NCBI GenBank assembly: GCA_017792345.1
Contig: CP051228.1
Span: 1,178,001-1,242,000 of the forward strand
Direction of reading: 5' to 3'
DNA from: Mesoflavibacter sp.
Lineage (GTDB): Bacteria; Pseudomonadota; Alphaproteobacteria; UBA8366; Aestuariispiraceae
DNA: 64,000 nt
Position 1 is the first letter of the stretch, and each line of letters starts with the position of its first letter. Positions 1 to 8,750 of the stretch are shown here, in pieces. The notes under the pieces were generated by a model, which saw only the letters and a list, made by a program, of their open reading frames with translations, was not told the origin of the DNA and ran no database searches. The position numbers were made by a program, and so were the translations under genes.

Positions 1-131
1 ACCACATAGACGCGGCTTTGCGGCACGACCTTTACGCCCTGGAAGACCAGGATCAGCGCGAACAGCACCAGGATCAGAACGATCACGCTGGACAGCGATT
101 CCTGGATCAGGTTCGAAATTTCGGGACTCAC
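1..131 (-). CDS. SPFH/band-7 (stomatin/QmcA-like) membrane protein, N-terminal fragment
   Basis: Only the first 43 codons lie in the window; the gene continues to the left. Translation from a GTG at 131 gives a short polar N-terminus, one strongly hydrophobic helix (about residues 12-32), and then a KVVPQSRVYVV stretch. That segment is typical of the start of the SPFH/band-7 domain in stomatin/QmcA-type proteins, which form membrane-bound oligomers. A GGGAGG-like ribosome site lies just upstream of the GTG. It lies downstream of hflC on the same strand, separated by a terminator, so it is probably a separate unit with a related membrane-scaffold role. A specific QmcA assignment cannot be made from this fragment. 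Confidence 0.72.
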   Translation of the reverse strand, partial: MSPEISNLIQESLSSVIVLILVLFALILVFQGVKVVPQSRVYV

Positions 132-194
132 AGGATATTCCTCCCCCAATCGAAAACGTGTTCTTCATACACGCTTAGCCGTTGTGGGGGGAAC

Positions 195-226
195 AAAAAA
201 CGGCCCCGGATCTTCTCCGGGGCCGT
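195..226 (-). terminator. Rho-independent terminator after hflC
   Basis: A perfect 10-bp stem (200-209 with 217-226) encloses a 7-nt loop. On the minus strand it is followed by a run of six T (positions 195-200 read in reverse). It lies 28 bp beyond the hflC stop codon and should end the hflKC transcript. Confidence 0.8.
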
Positions 227-253
227 CTTTCATTCGGTCGTGAAAGACCCGAT

Positions 254-1135
254 TTACTGCGATTCCGGCGGCGCGCCGGTCTCGTCCCGGAAGAACCGGA
301 AGAAATCGCTGTCCGGCGGGCCGACATAGGTCGTCGTGTCCCCGGAAAGACCTTTCTGCATGGCCTGCATGGACCGCCAGAAATCGAAGAACTCGACATT
401 CTTGCCATAGGCATTGTTGTAGAGACCCTGGGCTTCGGCGTCGCCTTCCCCGCGCAGGATTTCGGCTTCCCGCTGGGCTTCGGCCACGATGACCCGCTGG
501 CGCTTGTCGCCTTCGGCCCGGATACGCTTCGATTCCTTATCACCCTCGGCACGGACCAGACGGGCCTCCTGCTCTCGCTGGGTGCTCATCCGGTCGAAGA
601 TCGCCTTGCTGTTCTCGGCCGGAAGGTCGATGCGCTTGATGCGGACGTCGACGACCTCGACCCCGAAATCCTTCGCCTCGGCGGCGACGATCCGGGTGAA
701 CTCCTCCATCAGGCGGGCGCGTTCCGGCGTCAGAACGACGGACAGTTGGACTTCACCCAACACCCGGCGCAGGGCCGAGTTGATCAGCGCATCGAAGCGC
801 TGCTCCATGTTGAACTCGGTTCCCACCGTCGTATAGAAGTTCAGCTGATTGACGATGCGATAGCGGGCGAAGGCGTTGACGACCAACTGCTTCTGGTCCG
901 CCGTCGGAATTTCCTGAACCGTCGCGTCGTAATCCAGCACGCGCTTGTCGAAGAAGCGGGCCGTGTCGATGAACGGCAGCTTGAAATTCAGGCCCGGTTC
1001 GCTGATCGACCGTTGCACTTCCCCGAAACGCAGCACCAGAACCTGCTCCGTCTCACGGACGGTGAAGGCGGCGCTGGCCGTGACGATCAGGCCGATAACG
1101 ACGATGACGAGGGCTGCGATGCTTTTCTTGTTCAT
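254..1135 (-). CDS. hflC: HflC, modulator of FtsH protease
   Basis: This 293-residue protein is the normal size for HflC. It has one N-terminal transmembrane helix (about residues 6-28), then an SPFH domain beginning at the RETEQVLVLRFGE region, followed by a charged coiled-coil rich in Glu, Arg and Ala (about 190-245). HflC and HflK form a large inner-membrane complex, exposed mainly to the periplasm, that surrounds and restrains the FtsH AAA protease. The ATG overlaps the hflK stop by 4 bp (ATGA), so the two are translationally coupled. A strong terminator follows. Assignment rests on family-typical sequence plus the hflK-hflC order. Confidence 0.95.
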   Translation of the reverse strand: MNKKSIAALVIVVIGLIVTASAAFTVRETEQVLVLRFGEVQRSISEPGLNFKLPFIDTARFFDKRVLDYDATVQEIPTADQKQLVVNAFARYRIVNQLNFYTTVGTEFNMEQRFDALINSALRRVLGEVQLSVVLTPERARLMEEFTRIVAAEAKDFGVEVVDVRIKRIDLPAENSKAIFDRMSTQREQEARLVRAEGDKESKRIRAEGDKRQRVIVAEAQREAEILRGEGDAEAQGLYNNAYGKNVEFFDFWRSMQAMQKGLSGDTTTYVGPPDSDFFRFFRDETGAPPESQ

Positions 1136-2283
1136 TGGTTCGTCCCCCGGCTCTGGGAGGGATTCGTCAGACGGTCCAGCGGCAGATAAGGCAGGACGCC
1201 CTGACCGCCATTTTGGCTGTCATTCTGAATCAGGACCTTGTTCATGCGCTCCAGGATTTCCTCCATGGTCTGCAGATAGATCCGGCGTTTGGTGATATCC
1301 GGCGCCTGTTCGAATTCCGTCAGAATCGACAGGAAGCGCTGCGAATCACCCTGCGCCTGGTTCACCCGTTCCTCCTTATACGCCTCGGCGGCGCGCAGGA
1401 TGCGTTGCGCATCCCCTTCGGCGGTCTGGGTCACTTCGTTGAAATAGGCGGTCGCCTGGTTGATCATCCGCTCGCGGTCGGCATTCGCCGCCTGCACGTC
1501 GCGGAAGGCGCCGATGACTTCACCCGGCGGTTCCACGCTCTGCGGGTTGACCTGGGTGATCTCGATCCCCGCCTCGTAGCTGTCCAGGATTTCCTGAATG
1601 CGCTTCTGGGCGTCCAGACCGACGGCGTTCCGGCCACGGGTACGAATGTATTCGAACCCGCTTTTCCCGACGATTTCGCGCATTGCCGCCTCGGCAGCGT
1701 TGCGGACGCTTTCCTGCGGGTTGCGGACGTTGAACAGGAAGGACTGCGCATCGCTGATCTTCCAGAAGACCGAGAACTGCACGGCGACGATGTTCTCGTC
1801 CCCGGTCAGCATCAGGCTTTCCTCGTCGATCACGCGCTTGTTGCCGTTGCTGAGATTTTGGAAGCCGATGTTGACCTGGTTGATCGCGGTCACATTCGGC
1901 AACAGCACTTCGCCGATCGGTGCCGGGAAATTATAGTTCAGACCTGGCTCGGTCGTCGCGACAAGCTTGCCGAACACCAGTTCGGCGCCGCGCTGTTGCG
2001 GCTCCACGCGGTAGAAACCGGTCGCCAGCCAGCCGAGAACGACCAGCAGGGCCAGGGCGATGATACCCTTGCCGCCCAGTCCGCCCGGCATCATGGATTT
2101 CAGTTTCTCCTGGCCGCGCCGGACCATTTCCTCGACATCCGGCGGTTGACCGCCCGGTCCGCGGCCCCCGCCGCCACCGGGGCGTCCCCACGGGCTGTTG
2201 GGCCCGCCACCGCCGCCATTGCCGCGATTGCCGCCGCCGCCCGAGCCACCCCAGGGGCCGCCGCTGTTATTTTCCCATGGCAT
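1132..2283 (-). CDS. hflK: HflK, modulator of FtsH protease
   Basis: The 383-residue product has the HflK layout. A glycine- and proline-rich cytoplasmic N-terminus (residues 1-50, with many GGGG runs) is followed by one transmembrane helix (about 73-91), an SPFH domain starting at the YRVEPQQRGAELVFG segment, and a helical coiled-coil region near 280-340. It pairs with HflC to form the complex that regulates FtsH-dependent turnover of membrane proteins. It is the first gene of a two-gene operon and overlaps hflC by 4 bp. The upstream 313 bp is shared with the divergent apbC gene. Confidence 0.95.
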   Translation of the reverse strand: MPWENNSGGPWGGSGGGGNRGNGGGGGPNSPWGRPGGGGGRGPGGQPPDVEEMVRRGQEKLKSMMPGGLGGKGIIALALLVVLGWLATGFYRVEPQQRGAELVFGKLVATTEPGLNYNFPAPIGEVLLPNVTAINQVNIGFQNLSNGNKRVIDEESLMLTGDENIVAVQFSVFWKISDAQSFLFNVRNPQESVRNAAEAAMREIVGKSGFEYIRTRGRNAVGLDAQKRIQEILDSYEAGIEITQVNPQSVEPPGEVIGAFRDVQAANADRERMINQATAYFNEVTQTAEGDAQRILRAAEAYKEERVNQAQGDSQRFLSILTEFEQAPDITKRRIYLQTMEEILERMNKVLIQNDSQNGGQGVLPYLPLDRLTNPSQSRGTNQ

Positions 2284-2596
2284 CTCGTTCTATCCGTCCG
2301 CCGTTGTTGTGCTGATGCGTTCCGGCACCCTGCCCTGACCGTTCTCATGAATGTTCCCGGTCAGGGCACGCGATGGTGCGCTCCGAAATCCCCGTTTCGA
2401 CCGGGTTCGCGGCGCATAACACTCGATTTTACCGGTGCAAACAACCCGTGCGTCAACCACGGACCGGATTCCAGGGCTTTGCGCCGCCTCCCCGCTTCAT
2501 ATATGTAGCCAAAAGGCATTCGCCAGCGCCGAACCGTGAGAATGCGGCGCTTTGTCCGACAAAATCGACCGACCGTTCCCAGGAGGACCCGCATCC
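2284..2596. other. Divergent intergenic region hflK / apbC
   Basis: This 313-bp spacer should hold the promoters of both hflK (leftward) and apbC (rightward). I find no additional gene with a credible ribosome site and no strong consensus promoter. An AGGAGG at 2581-2586 is the apbC ribosome site. Confidence 0.4.
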
Positions 2597-3691
2597 ATGG
2601 CCGAGATCACCGAAGACAGCGTCCGCAAGGCCTTGACCGGGATACGCGCGCCGGGTGGCGGCGATGTGGTTAGCGCGGGGCTGATCGCGGCCGTCGCGGT
2701 AAAGGATCGAATGGTCCAGGTTACCCTGGAAATCGACGATCCTGCCAAGGCAGACGCGTATGAATCCGTGCGCCGGGATGTCGAAAAGACGGTCGCCGCG
2801 ATGTCCGGCGTGCTGAACGCCACCGCCGTCCTGACCGCCGAAGCGCCGAAAGGCGGCGCCCAGAAGCCGGCCGCCCCGGCGAAGAAAAAGGGGTCGGACC
2901 AGATCCACCACATCGTCGCGGTCGCCAGCGGCAAGGGCGGGGTCGGCAAATCGACCACGGCGGTCAATATCGCGCTGGCCCTGCGGCGCCTGGGTCTGAC
3001 GGTCGGCATGCTGGACGCGGATATCTACGGCCCGTCGCAGCCGCGCATGCTGGGCATTTCCGGCAGTCGCCCGAATTCGCCCGACGGCAAGACGCTGGAG
3101 CCGCTGGAAAGCTTCGGCATCAAGGTTATGTCGATCGGCTTCCTGGTCGCCGAGGACCAACCCGTCGTCTGGCGCGGCCCGATGGTCATGGGCGCGCTGC
3201 AGCAGATGCTGGACGACGTGAGCTGGGGCGAGTTGGACGTGCTGATCGTCGACATGCCGCCCGGCACCGGCGACGCGCAGTTGACCATGTCGCAGAATGT
3301 GCCGCTGGCCGGTGCGGTGATCGTGTCCACCCCGCAGGACATCGCCCTGCTGGACGCCCGCAAGGGGCTGAACATGTTCCGCAAGGTCGACGTGCCGGTC
3401 CTGGGCATTATCGAGAACATGTCGATGTATGTCTGCCCGAATTGCGGCCATGAGGCGCATATCTTCGGACATGGCGGCGCGAAGCTGGAAGCGGAGAAGC
3501 TGGGGACGCCTTTCCTGGGCGAAATCCCGCTGGAGATCGAAATCCGCGAAACGGCGGATGGCGGCAACCCCATCGTCGTGTCCAAACCGGACAGCCCGCA
3601 TGCCGCCGCCTATATGGCCGTGGCGGAAAAGGTCCGCGACGCGCTGGGCGCCGGGGGCGGCCGCGCGGCCCCGCGCTTCGTGACCGAGTAA
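2597..3691 (+). CDS. apbC: Mrp/NBP35-family Fe-S cluster carrier ATPase (ApbC)
   Basis: A 364-residue P-loop NTPase that carries and delivers Fe-S clusters to apo-proteins in the cytoplasm. The N-terminal 80 residues resemble the DUF59/FSCA domain and are joined by an Ala/Lys/Pro linker to the NTPase. The deviant Walker A GKGGVGKST is at residues 112-120, and the cluster-binding CxxC (CPNC) is at 280-283, as in bacterial ApbC/Mrp. An in-frame ATG exists 45 bp upstream. The chosen ATG has AGGAGG ten bases before it, and it gives the usual family length. The CAP-domain gene follows after only 15 bp, so they may be cotranscribed. Confidence 0.93.
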   Translation: MAEITEDSVRKALTGIRAPGGGDVVSAGLIAAVAVKDRMVQVTLEIDDPAKADAYESVRRDVEKTVAAMSGVLNATAVLTAEAPKGGAQKPAAPAKKKGSDQIHHIVAVASGKGGVGKSTTAVNIALALRRLGLTVGMLDADIYGPSQPRMLGISGSRPNSPDGKTLEPLESFGIKVMSIGFLVAEDQPVVWRGPMVMGALQQMLDDVSWGELDVLIVDMPPGTGDAQLTMSQNVPLAGAVIVSTPQDIALLDARKGLNMFRKVDVPVLGIIENMSMYVCPNCGHEAHIFGHGGAKLEAEKLGTPFLGEIPLEIEIRETADGGNPIVVSKPDSPHAAAYMAVAEKVRDALGAGGGRAAPRFVTE

Positions 3692-3706
3692 TCCGGGTCG
3701 GGGACG

Positions 3707-4630
3707 GTGGTCCGGGTCGGCGGCACGGCTTTCGGCGGGGCGATCTTCGCCCTGCTGACGGCGCTGTCGGTCCTGGCGCTGCCGGCACCAAGCCATGGCC
3801 AGGCGACGGATAAGCGGGACGAGACGGAATCCCGCCTGATCCAATTGATCAATTCGGCGCGGGCCGAACGCAGCTTGCCGCGCCTGAACTATGAACCCCG
3901 CCTGACGCAGATCGCCCGCGAACTGACCCGGTCGATTTATGCCGGTCAGCGGCTGAACGCCCTGTCGGACGGGCTGGAGCGGCTGCTGCAGGACAAGGGC
4001 TATCCCAGCATCATGTTCGGCGGCCGCTATGCGACGACCGACGGATCCGTCGGCGACATGCTGCGCGAATGGCTGGAAGAGGGCGGGCCGGAAAGCATCT
4101 TGATCAACCCGAACGTCCAGGAAATCGGCGTCGCCTATCTGAACAGCGACGGATCAACCGTCCGGGGCATTCCAACCAATATCTGGGCGGTGGTCATCGC
4201 GGAACCGGCCCGGCCCGCCGATGCCGATTGGCGCCGCCAGGTATTGCGGCTGGTCAATCAGTTCCGCGCGGCGAACGGGTTGGCCGCGCTGCAGCCCAAT
4301 GCCTTTCTGGACCGCGCCGCGATGGGCCATGCCCGCGACATGCTGGCCCGCGATTTCTTCAGCCATATCAACCCCAGCAGGATCGGGCCGGGCGACCGGG
4401 CAACGGCGGCGGGATACAAATATCTGCAAATCCTGGAGAACATCGCCATCGGCCAGCGCACCCCGCGTGAGGTCGTCAACGCCTGGGTCGCGTCCAAGGA
4501 CGGGCACCGGGAGGCCATGCTGAACCCCTCGGTCACGGAACTGGGCATCGGCTATGTCTTCACGCCCTTCGATCCCGGCAGAATCACGTCGCGCCACTAC
4601 TGGTCGATGAGCCTCGGCAGGCCCCAATAG
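3707..4630 (+). CDS. Exported protein with two CAP/SCP domains
   Basis: This 307-residue protein starts at GTG and has a signal-peptide-like N-terminus (hydrophobic to about residue 30, ending near HGQA). The C-terminal half (about 170-307) is a clear bacterial CAP (CAP/SCP/PR1) domain, with LVNQFRAANGL, the histidine in HARDML, FFSH, and the GHREAMLNP signature. The first half (about 45-165) repeats the same order in weaker form: LINSARAERSL, then ESILINPNVQEIGVAY. It therefore looks like a diverged duplicate lacking the GHR motif. The biochemical role of most bacterial CAP proteins is unknown. It follows apbC closely. Confidence 0.82.
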   Translation: MVRVGGTAFGGAIFALLTALSVLALPAPSHGQATDKRDETESRLIQLINSARAERSLPRLNYEPRLTQIARELTRSIYAGQRLNALSDGLERLLQDKGYPSIMFGGRYATTDGSVGDMLREWLEEGGPESILINPNVQEIGVAYLNSDGSTVRGIPTNIWAVVIAEPARPADADWRRQVLRLVNQFRAANGLAALQPNAFLDRAAMGHARDMLARDFFSHINPSRIGPGDRATAAGYKYLQILENIAIGQRTPREVVNAWVASKDGHREAMLNPSVTELGIGYVFTPFDPGRITSRHYWSMSLGRPQ

Positions 4631-4674
4631 CCGTGCTAGTCTCCCGCCGCAGCCACGGGACAGGAGACACAATC

Positions 4675-5118
4675 ATGCGGCTATCCGCGATCGCCGCCGC
4701 ATTTGCGGCCGTCATTACTCTGACCGGAACCCTGACGGGACCGGGCCCTGCTGACGCGTCGCAGCCTCCGCCACCCGGCGCCCGGGTCTTCTTTGCCAAT
4801 TTGAAGGACGGCGACACGGTGAAAAGCCCCTTCGTGGTCCAGTTCGGGGCGGAAGGCGTCAAGGTCGTCAAGGCGGGCATCACCCTTCCCGGAACCGGGC
4901 ACCATCACCTGTTGATCGATCGCGAATTGACCGCCGACGACAAGGGCTTCTCGATCCCCGCCGACGACAATCACCTTCATTTCGGCGGGGCGCAGACCGA
5001 GGTGGAGCTGTCGCTGCCGCCCGGCCAATACACATTGCAGCTTGTCTTCGGGGATGGCGATCATGTCCCCTATGAGCCGATGCTGACCTCCGAACGAATC
5101 ACCATAACCGTCGAGTAA
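4675..5118 (+). CDS. DUF4399 exported protein
   Basis: A 147-residue protein with a signal peptide (about residues 1-24, ending ADAS) followed by a single beta-rich domain. The spaced motifs VFFANLKDG, FGAEGVKV, TGHHHLLID, and NHLHFG are typical of DUF4399. The several histidines hint at metal binding, but no function is established for this family. The start at 4675 is chosen over an in-frame ATG-less extension because it has AGGAGA seven bases upstream and begins the signal peptide directly. It sits between the CAP protein and an HpcH/HpaI aldolase on the same strand; no functional link is evident. Confidence 0.8.
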   Translation: MRLSAIAAAFAAVITLTGTLTGPGPADASQPPPPGARVFFANLKDGDTVKSPFVVQFGAEGVKVVKAGITLPGTGHHHLLIDRELTADDKGFSIPADDNHLHFGGAQTEVELSLPPGQYTLQLVFGDGDHVPYEPMLTSERITITVE

Positions 5119-5132
5119 TAAGGGTATCTTCA

Positions 5133-5885
5133 ATGAGCGCCGTTCAAACCCTGCGGGCCGGCGGATTTGCCGTCGGCACCATGATCATGACCGACAGCAT
5201 GCTGACCGCCGAAATCGCCGCGCGGTCCGGCTTCGATTTCCTGTGTCTGGACCGCCAGCACGGGCTGATCGACGATGCGCTGCTGTGGCGGCAGATCGCC
5301 GCCATCGGCGCGATCGGCAAGGCTTCTCCCTGGGTCCGTGTGCCCTGGAACACCGCCGCCGACGCGATGCGCGCCCTGGACGGCGGCGCAACCGGGATCA
5401 TCGCGCCGATGGTCAACAACCGGGACGAGGCCGAGGCACTGGTCCGCGCCTGCCGCTATCCGCCGGCGGGGGAACGCAGCTGGGGTCCGGTCCGCGCCGG
5501 TCTGGACGATCCCTTCGGCTATACCGAACGGGCCAATGACGAAACCTTCGTTGCCGCCATGATCGAAACCAAGGACGGATACGAGAATCTGGAAGACATC
5601 GCCGCGACGGAGCATCTGGACGCGCTGTTTGTCGGGCCGAACGATCTCAGCCTCGCCCTGGGTCACTGGCAGCCGGCCATGCCGACGGAAGATGGCGTGG
5701 TCGCGGCGCTGAAGCGCATCGCCGAGGTCGCGCAGGCCCATGGCAAGATCGCCGGCATCCATTGCAGCGACGCAGCCATGGCCCGCGCAGTGCGGGACTG
5801 GGGCTACCGCTTCGTCACCATCGCCGCCGATATCGCCTTTCTGCGCCAGGCCGCCGCCGCGACGGTCGACGACGCCCGGAAATGA
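5133..5885 (+). CDS. HpcH/HpaI-family class II aldolase/lyase
   Basis: A 250-residue member of the HpcH/HpaI aldolase family (phosphoenolpyruvate/pyruvate TIM-barrel superfamily). These metal-dependent enzymes cleave or form C-C bonds of 2-keto-3-deoxy or 2,4-dihydroxy acids. Visible hallmarks are FLCLDRQHGLID near residue 30 (the usual D-x-E/Q-H region), VRVPWN, the ATGIIAPMVNN segment, ETKDGYENL (the metal-binding glutamate), and FVGPNDLSLALG. Substrate cannot be predicted; there is no aromatic-degradation operon around it. Its TGA overlaps the next ATG by 4 bp (ATGA), so the PqiA-like gene is coupled. Confidence 0.87.
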   Translation: MSAVQTLRAGGFAVGTMIMTDSMLTAEIAARSGFDFLCLDRQHGLIDDALLWRQIAAIGAIGKASPWVRVPWNTAADAMRALDGGATGIIAPMVNNRDEAEALVRACRYPPAGERSWGPVRAGLDDPFGYTERANDETFVAAMIETKDGYENLEDIAATEHLDALFVGPNDLSLALGHWQPAMPTEDGVVAALKRIAEVAQAHGKIAGIHCSDAAMARAVRDWGYRFVTIAADIAFLRQAAAATVDDARK

Positions 5886-6406
5886 CCGGCGGCGGGTCCG
5901 AATCGAGCCCTACCCTGAAACTGCGCCAGGCCGCAACCGGCCTGTGGCGGCTGACCGGGCTTGCCTTTCTGATCGCCTTCGGCTGTTGGGCGGCGGGGAT
6001 CGTGCTGCCGGTCCTGCATGTGACGGAACTGTTCGTGTTCGAGAACGACGTCTCCCTGCTGGGCGTGGTTCGAGGCCTGTTCGCGGAGGGCGAAATCTTC
6101 GTCGGCGTGCTGGTGCTTCTGTTCACGCTGCTGCTGCCCCCGGCCAAGCTGCTGCTCGGCGCGGGGTTATGGCACCTGTCCTCGGCCGGGGGAGTCGGCG
6201 CACGGCGGGGTGTCGCGCTGTTGGATGCGATCGGCAAATGGGCGATGTTGGACGTGCTGATCCTGGCCTTGATCGTCGTGATGCTGAAGTCGAACTGGCT
6301 GGCGGACGCACAAGCCGGGACGGGCCTGTATTTCTTTGCCGCTTCCGCGATCCTTTCAATGATCGCCGGACATGGGTTGCGGCTGACCCTAAGGTCAGCC
6401 GCCTAG
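5882..6406 (+). CDS. PqiA-family (paraquat-inducible protein A) membrane protein
   Basis: A 174-residue polytopic inner-membrane protein with about four transmembrane helices (near 28-48, 74-96, 116-138 and 150-168). The spacing of helices and the AAGIVLPVLHV and LLLPPAKLLLG motifs match one PqiA domain. In PqiA/PqiABC and YebS systems such domains belong to envelope lipid-transport or stress machinery. Here only a single-domain version is present and no PqiB-like MCE partner is nearby. Its start overlaps the aldolase stop (ATGA). The 3' end runs 12 bp into the convergent LysE-family gene. Confidence 0.78.
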   Translation: MTGGGSESSPTLKLRQAATGLWRLTGLAFLIAFGCWAAGIVLPVLHVTELFVFENDVSLLGVVRGLFAEGEIFVGVLVLLFTLLLPPAKLLLGAGLWHLSSAGGVGARRGVALLDAIGKWAMLDVLILALIVVMLKSNWLADAQAGTGLYFFAASAILSMIAGHGLRLTLRSAA

Positions 6407-7000
6407 CACAGAGATCGCGACGGACAGAACCAGCAGAACGGCGAAGACGATATTAGCGACGCGCCCGGCCTTCGGATCACGCAGAACCGTCGACAGCATC
6501 GTGCCGAAAATCAGCCAGGATCCATTGGCGATGAAGATCATGCAGGTAAGGCCTCCGACTTTCGCCGCCGCGTCGCCATAGGGGTCGCCTGGAATAAGGC
6601 TGTGGCCGGCATAGAGCGCGCCCAAGGCCGCAAAGGCTTTCGGATTGGCGACGGCTAGAAGGTAACCGCTGAGGAAGGAAGGGGCGTCGGCGGTATCGCC
6701 TTCGGCGCCGCCCTTCAGGATCGGTGCGGTGGCGATACGATAGGCGAGGTAGAGGATGTAGGCCGCCGCCAGCACTGTGATGACCGGGGCCAAACCGGGC
6801 ACCGACAGCAGCGCCGCCGTCAGGCCCGAGGCAACGATCAGCAGGACGCTGAACGTCCCGGCGACAATGCCGAAATAGTATCGCAGCGCCCGCGCCGGTC
6901 CGAACGCCGCCCCCATCGCGGCAACGCTCAACACCGCAGGACCGGGACTGAGCATCAACGGCACGGCAGATCCCCAGAGCTTCAACAAATCGACAATCAT
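6395..7000 (-). CDS. LysE/RhtB-family amino-acid exporter
   Basis: A 201-residue membrane protein with about six hydrophobic helices. It has the family N-terminal motif PGPAVLSVAAMGAAFGPARALRYYFGIVAG near residues 19-48. The segment LAVANPKAFAALGALY near 112-127 corresponds to the conserved NPK motif of LysE/RhtB exporters. Members export amino acids or small metabolites; the substrate here is not inferable. It is convergent and slightly overlapping with the PqiA-like gene, which leaves no room for a terminator hairpin. The upstream 70 bp separates it from the next lipoprotein gene, which faces the same way. Confidence 0.85.
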   Translation of the reverse strand: MIVDLLKLWGSAVPLMLSPGPAVLSVAAMGAAFGPARALRYYFGIVAGTFSVLLIVASGLTAALLSVPGLAPVITVLAAAYILYLAYRIATAPILKGGAEGDTADAPSFLSGYLLAVANPKAFAALGALYAGHSLIPGDPYGDAAAKVGGLTCMIFIANGSWLIFGTMLSTVLRDPKAGRVANIVFAVLLVLSVAISVLGG

Positions 7001-7072
7001 CGGCCGGTTCCCTCGCTTTCAAAGCAAGGAAATCACGCGCAGCGCATGTCGGTCTTGAACGTTCGTGCGGGT

Positions 7073-7636
7073 TTACTGGGTGATCGTGACGACGCCGCCA
7101 CTGCCGGTCGACAAGCCGGTGGCGCGTTCCGCCGTGCGGCCGGCCGGGGCGACGACGACATCGACCTCGACGCCGTATTCCAGCGGCAGGACCCGGACGG
7201 TGGCGAAACGTTCGCCCTTCACATAGGTCAGGGAGGTCCGGCGAGACCGCACGATGGCGGTTTCGACCCAGCCGTATTCCGGCATGTTCCGGCGCATGAA
7301 CTCGACCACCTGAACCGGCTGATTGGCGTCGCCGATCATCACGACCTGCCCGGTCCAGGCCAGATCGTCGCCGACGATGACCGTATCGCCCAGCACGACC
7401 TGCGATCCCGGCGGGACCGGCAGATCCGGGATGGTCAGCACATTGGGGGGCAGTTCGCCCTGCGGCGCGACGGCATTCGGATCATTGGGCGAAACCGCCT
7501 GAACGCCGGCGGTCGGGCCGCGCGCCACGGTGCCCCCGCCCAGATTGTTGACGCAGGCCGCCAGCAGCAGCAGACCGGCCGCGGATGCGCCCAGTCTCAG
7601 CATTCCGGTCGTGCGAATTCTTGTCGGTTGCGTCAT
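7073..7636 (-). CDS. Hypothetical lipoprotein
   Basis: From the ATG at 7636 the product is 187 residues. It has a basic N-terminus, a hydrophobic stretch and a lipobox LLAAC with Cys28, so it should be lipidated and held in the envelope. The mature part starts with a low-complexity Gly/Pro/Asn linker and then a compact domain (about 95-170) with mixed strands, including QPVQVVEFMRRNMPEYGW and TLTYVKGERFATVRVLP-like segments. These resemble small periplasmic domains that act as accessory folds, but I do not recognise the family. An in-frame extension upstream would run into kdsB and has no ribosome site. Confidence 0.6.
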   Translation of the reverse strand: MTQPTRIRTTGMLRLGASAAGLLLLAACVNNLGGGTVARGPTAGVQAVSPNDPNAVAPQGELPPNVLTIPDLPVPPGSQVVLGDTVIVGDDLAWTGQVVMIGDANQPVQVVEFMRRNMPEYGWVETAIVRSRRTSLTYVKGERFATVRVLPLEYGVEVDVVVAPAGRTAERATGLSTGSGGVVTITQ

Positions 7637-7739
7637 GTCGCCATCGTCTTTTGGCGCGGCACCGCCGCGCACCTGTCCCACCACTCGACACTTGGCGGCG
7701 ATTCGGCCGGTCCGGGCAATGCGTTTCCCGCCAAAAACG

Positions 7740-8495
7740 CTATTTTTTCGCCAGAATCTCGCGGGCGCGCTCCAGATCCTCCGGCGTATCCACCCCCAGC
7801 GGGACATCATCGACCAATGCGACGTCGATTCGCATGCCGGCTTCCAGCGCGCGAAGCTGTTCCAACCGCTCGCGCCGCTCCAGGATGCCCGGCGTCATCG
7901 TCACGAACCGGTTCAGCGCCGCCCGGCGATAGGCGTAGAGCCCGATATGATGATACAGCGGCCCGTCGCCCCAGGGCGCCGTCGCCCGGGTGAAGGCCAG
8001 CGCGCGGGCGATGTGCAGATCATCCGTCGACCCGTCGGAAAAACCGGCCAGAACTTTGACGACATTGGGGTTTTCCCGCTCTTCCAAACGCGTGATGACG
8101 GCGGCGATGGTCGCGATATCGACATCCGGCCCCCGTTCCAGCGGCGCCAGCGCTGCGCGCACCGACCGGGGATCTAGGGTCGGCAGATCGCCCTGAACAT
8201 TGACGATGACGTCGTACCTTCCGTCCGCATCCACCAGGCCCAGTGCCTCATGGATACGGTCCGACCCGGACGGATGGGCCGGATCCGTCGCGACGGCCGT
8301 ATGGCCGAAATCGCGCACGGCGGTCACGATCTCCGCATCGCCGGCGGCGACCGCGACGGGGCCGATATCGGCCTCCAGCGCGCGTTCGACGCATTGAACG
8401 ATCATCGGTTTTCCGGCGATCTCGGCCAGCGGCTTGTTCGGCAGTCGCGTCGACGCCAGTCGCGCGGGGATCAGCACGATCGGGGAGAGCGGCAT
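7740..8495 (-). CDS. kdsB: 3-deoxy-manno-octulosonate cytidylyltransferase
   Basis: A 251-residue cytoplasmic enzyme that activates Kdo as CMP-Kdo for lipopolysaccharide inner-core synthesis. The nucleotidyltransferase signature [23 protein letters not shown] is at the N-terminus (split here as [15 protein letters not shown] then AEIAGKPMI). [10 protein letters not shown] near residue 100 is the CTP-metal loop, and [10 protein letters not shown] is present in the second half. The length matches KdsB. The ATG at 8495 is chosen because the longer open frame upstream has no homology-like sequence. This gene is a direct sign of a Gram-negative, LPS-making cell. Confidence 0.95.
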   Translation of the reverse strand: MPLSPIVLIPARLASTRLPNKPLAEIAGKPMIVQCVERALEADIGPVAVAAGDAEIVTAVRDFGHTAVATDPAHPSGSDRIHEALGLVDADGRYDVIVNVQGDLPTLDPRSVRAALAPLERGPDVDIATIAAVITRLEERENPNVVKVLAGFSDGSTDDLHIARALAFTRATAPWGDGPLYHHIGLYAYRRAALNRFVTMTPGILERRERLEQLRALEAGMRIDVALVDDVPLGVDTPEDLERAREILAKK

Positions 8496-8571
8496 GGAAA
8501 CCTTTCCAATGCAAGGGGTTAGCGACCGGACGGCCGGGATCGGTGCGACCACCCGCCGCGAACCGGTAGCG

Positions 8572-8600
8572 TTGATTATCGGACCGGGACAGGATATATC
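8572..8600 (+). promoter_or_regulatory. Candidate sigma-70-type promoter for cytochrome c gene
   Basis: TTGATT (8572-8577) and TATATC (8595-8600) are separated by 17 bp in the kdsB/cytochrome divergent region. They would give a leader of about 145 nt before the cytochrome ATG. This is a pattern match only. Confidence 0.35.
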
Positions 8601-8750
8601 GCAGGGCAGAGTTGGCAATCGGGTCGCGCCGGTTCGGGGGGATGGCACTTGGTACATGCTCTTTCCCGTCCGAACCCTTGTCGCGGACCCTTAGGAACAC
8701 AGATTTCGGCGATTGGCCGGCGCAGGCCGGAACAGCCTCGGGGATGAGCC

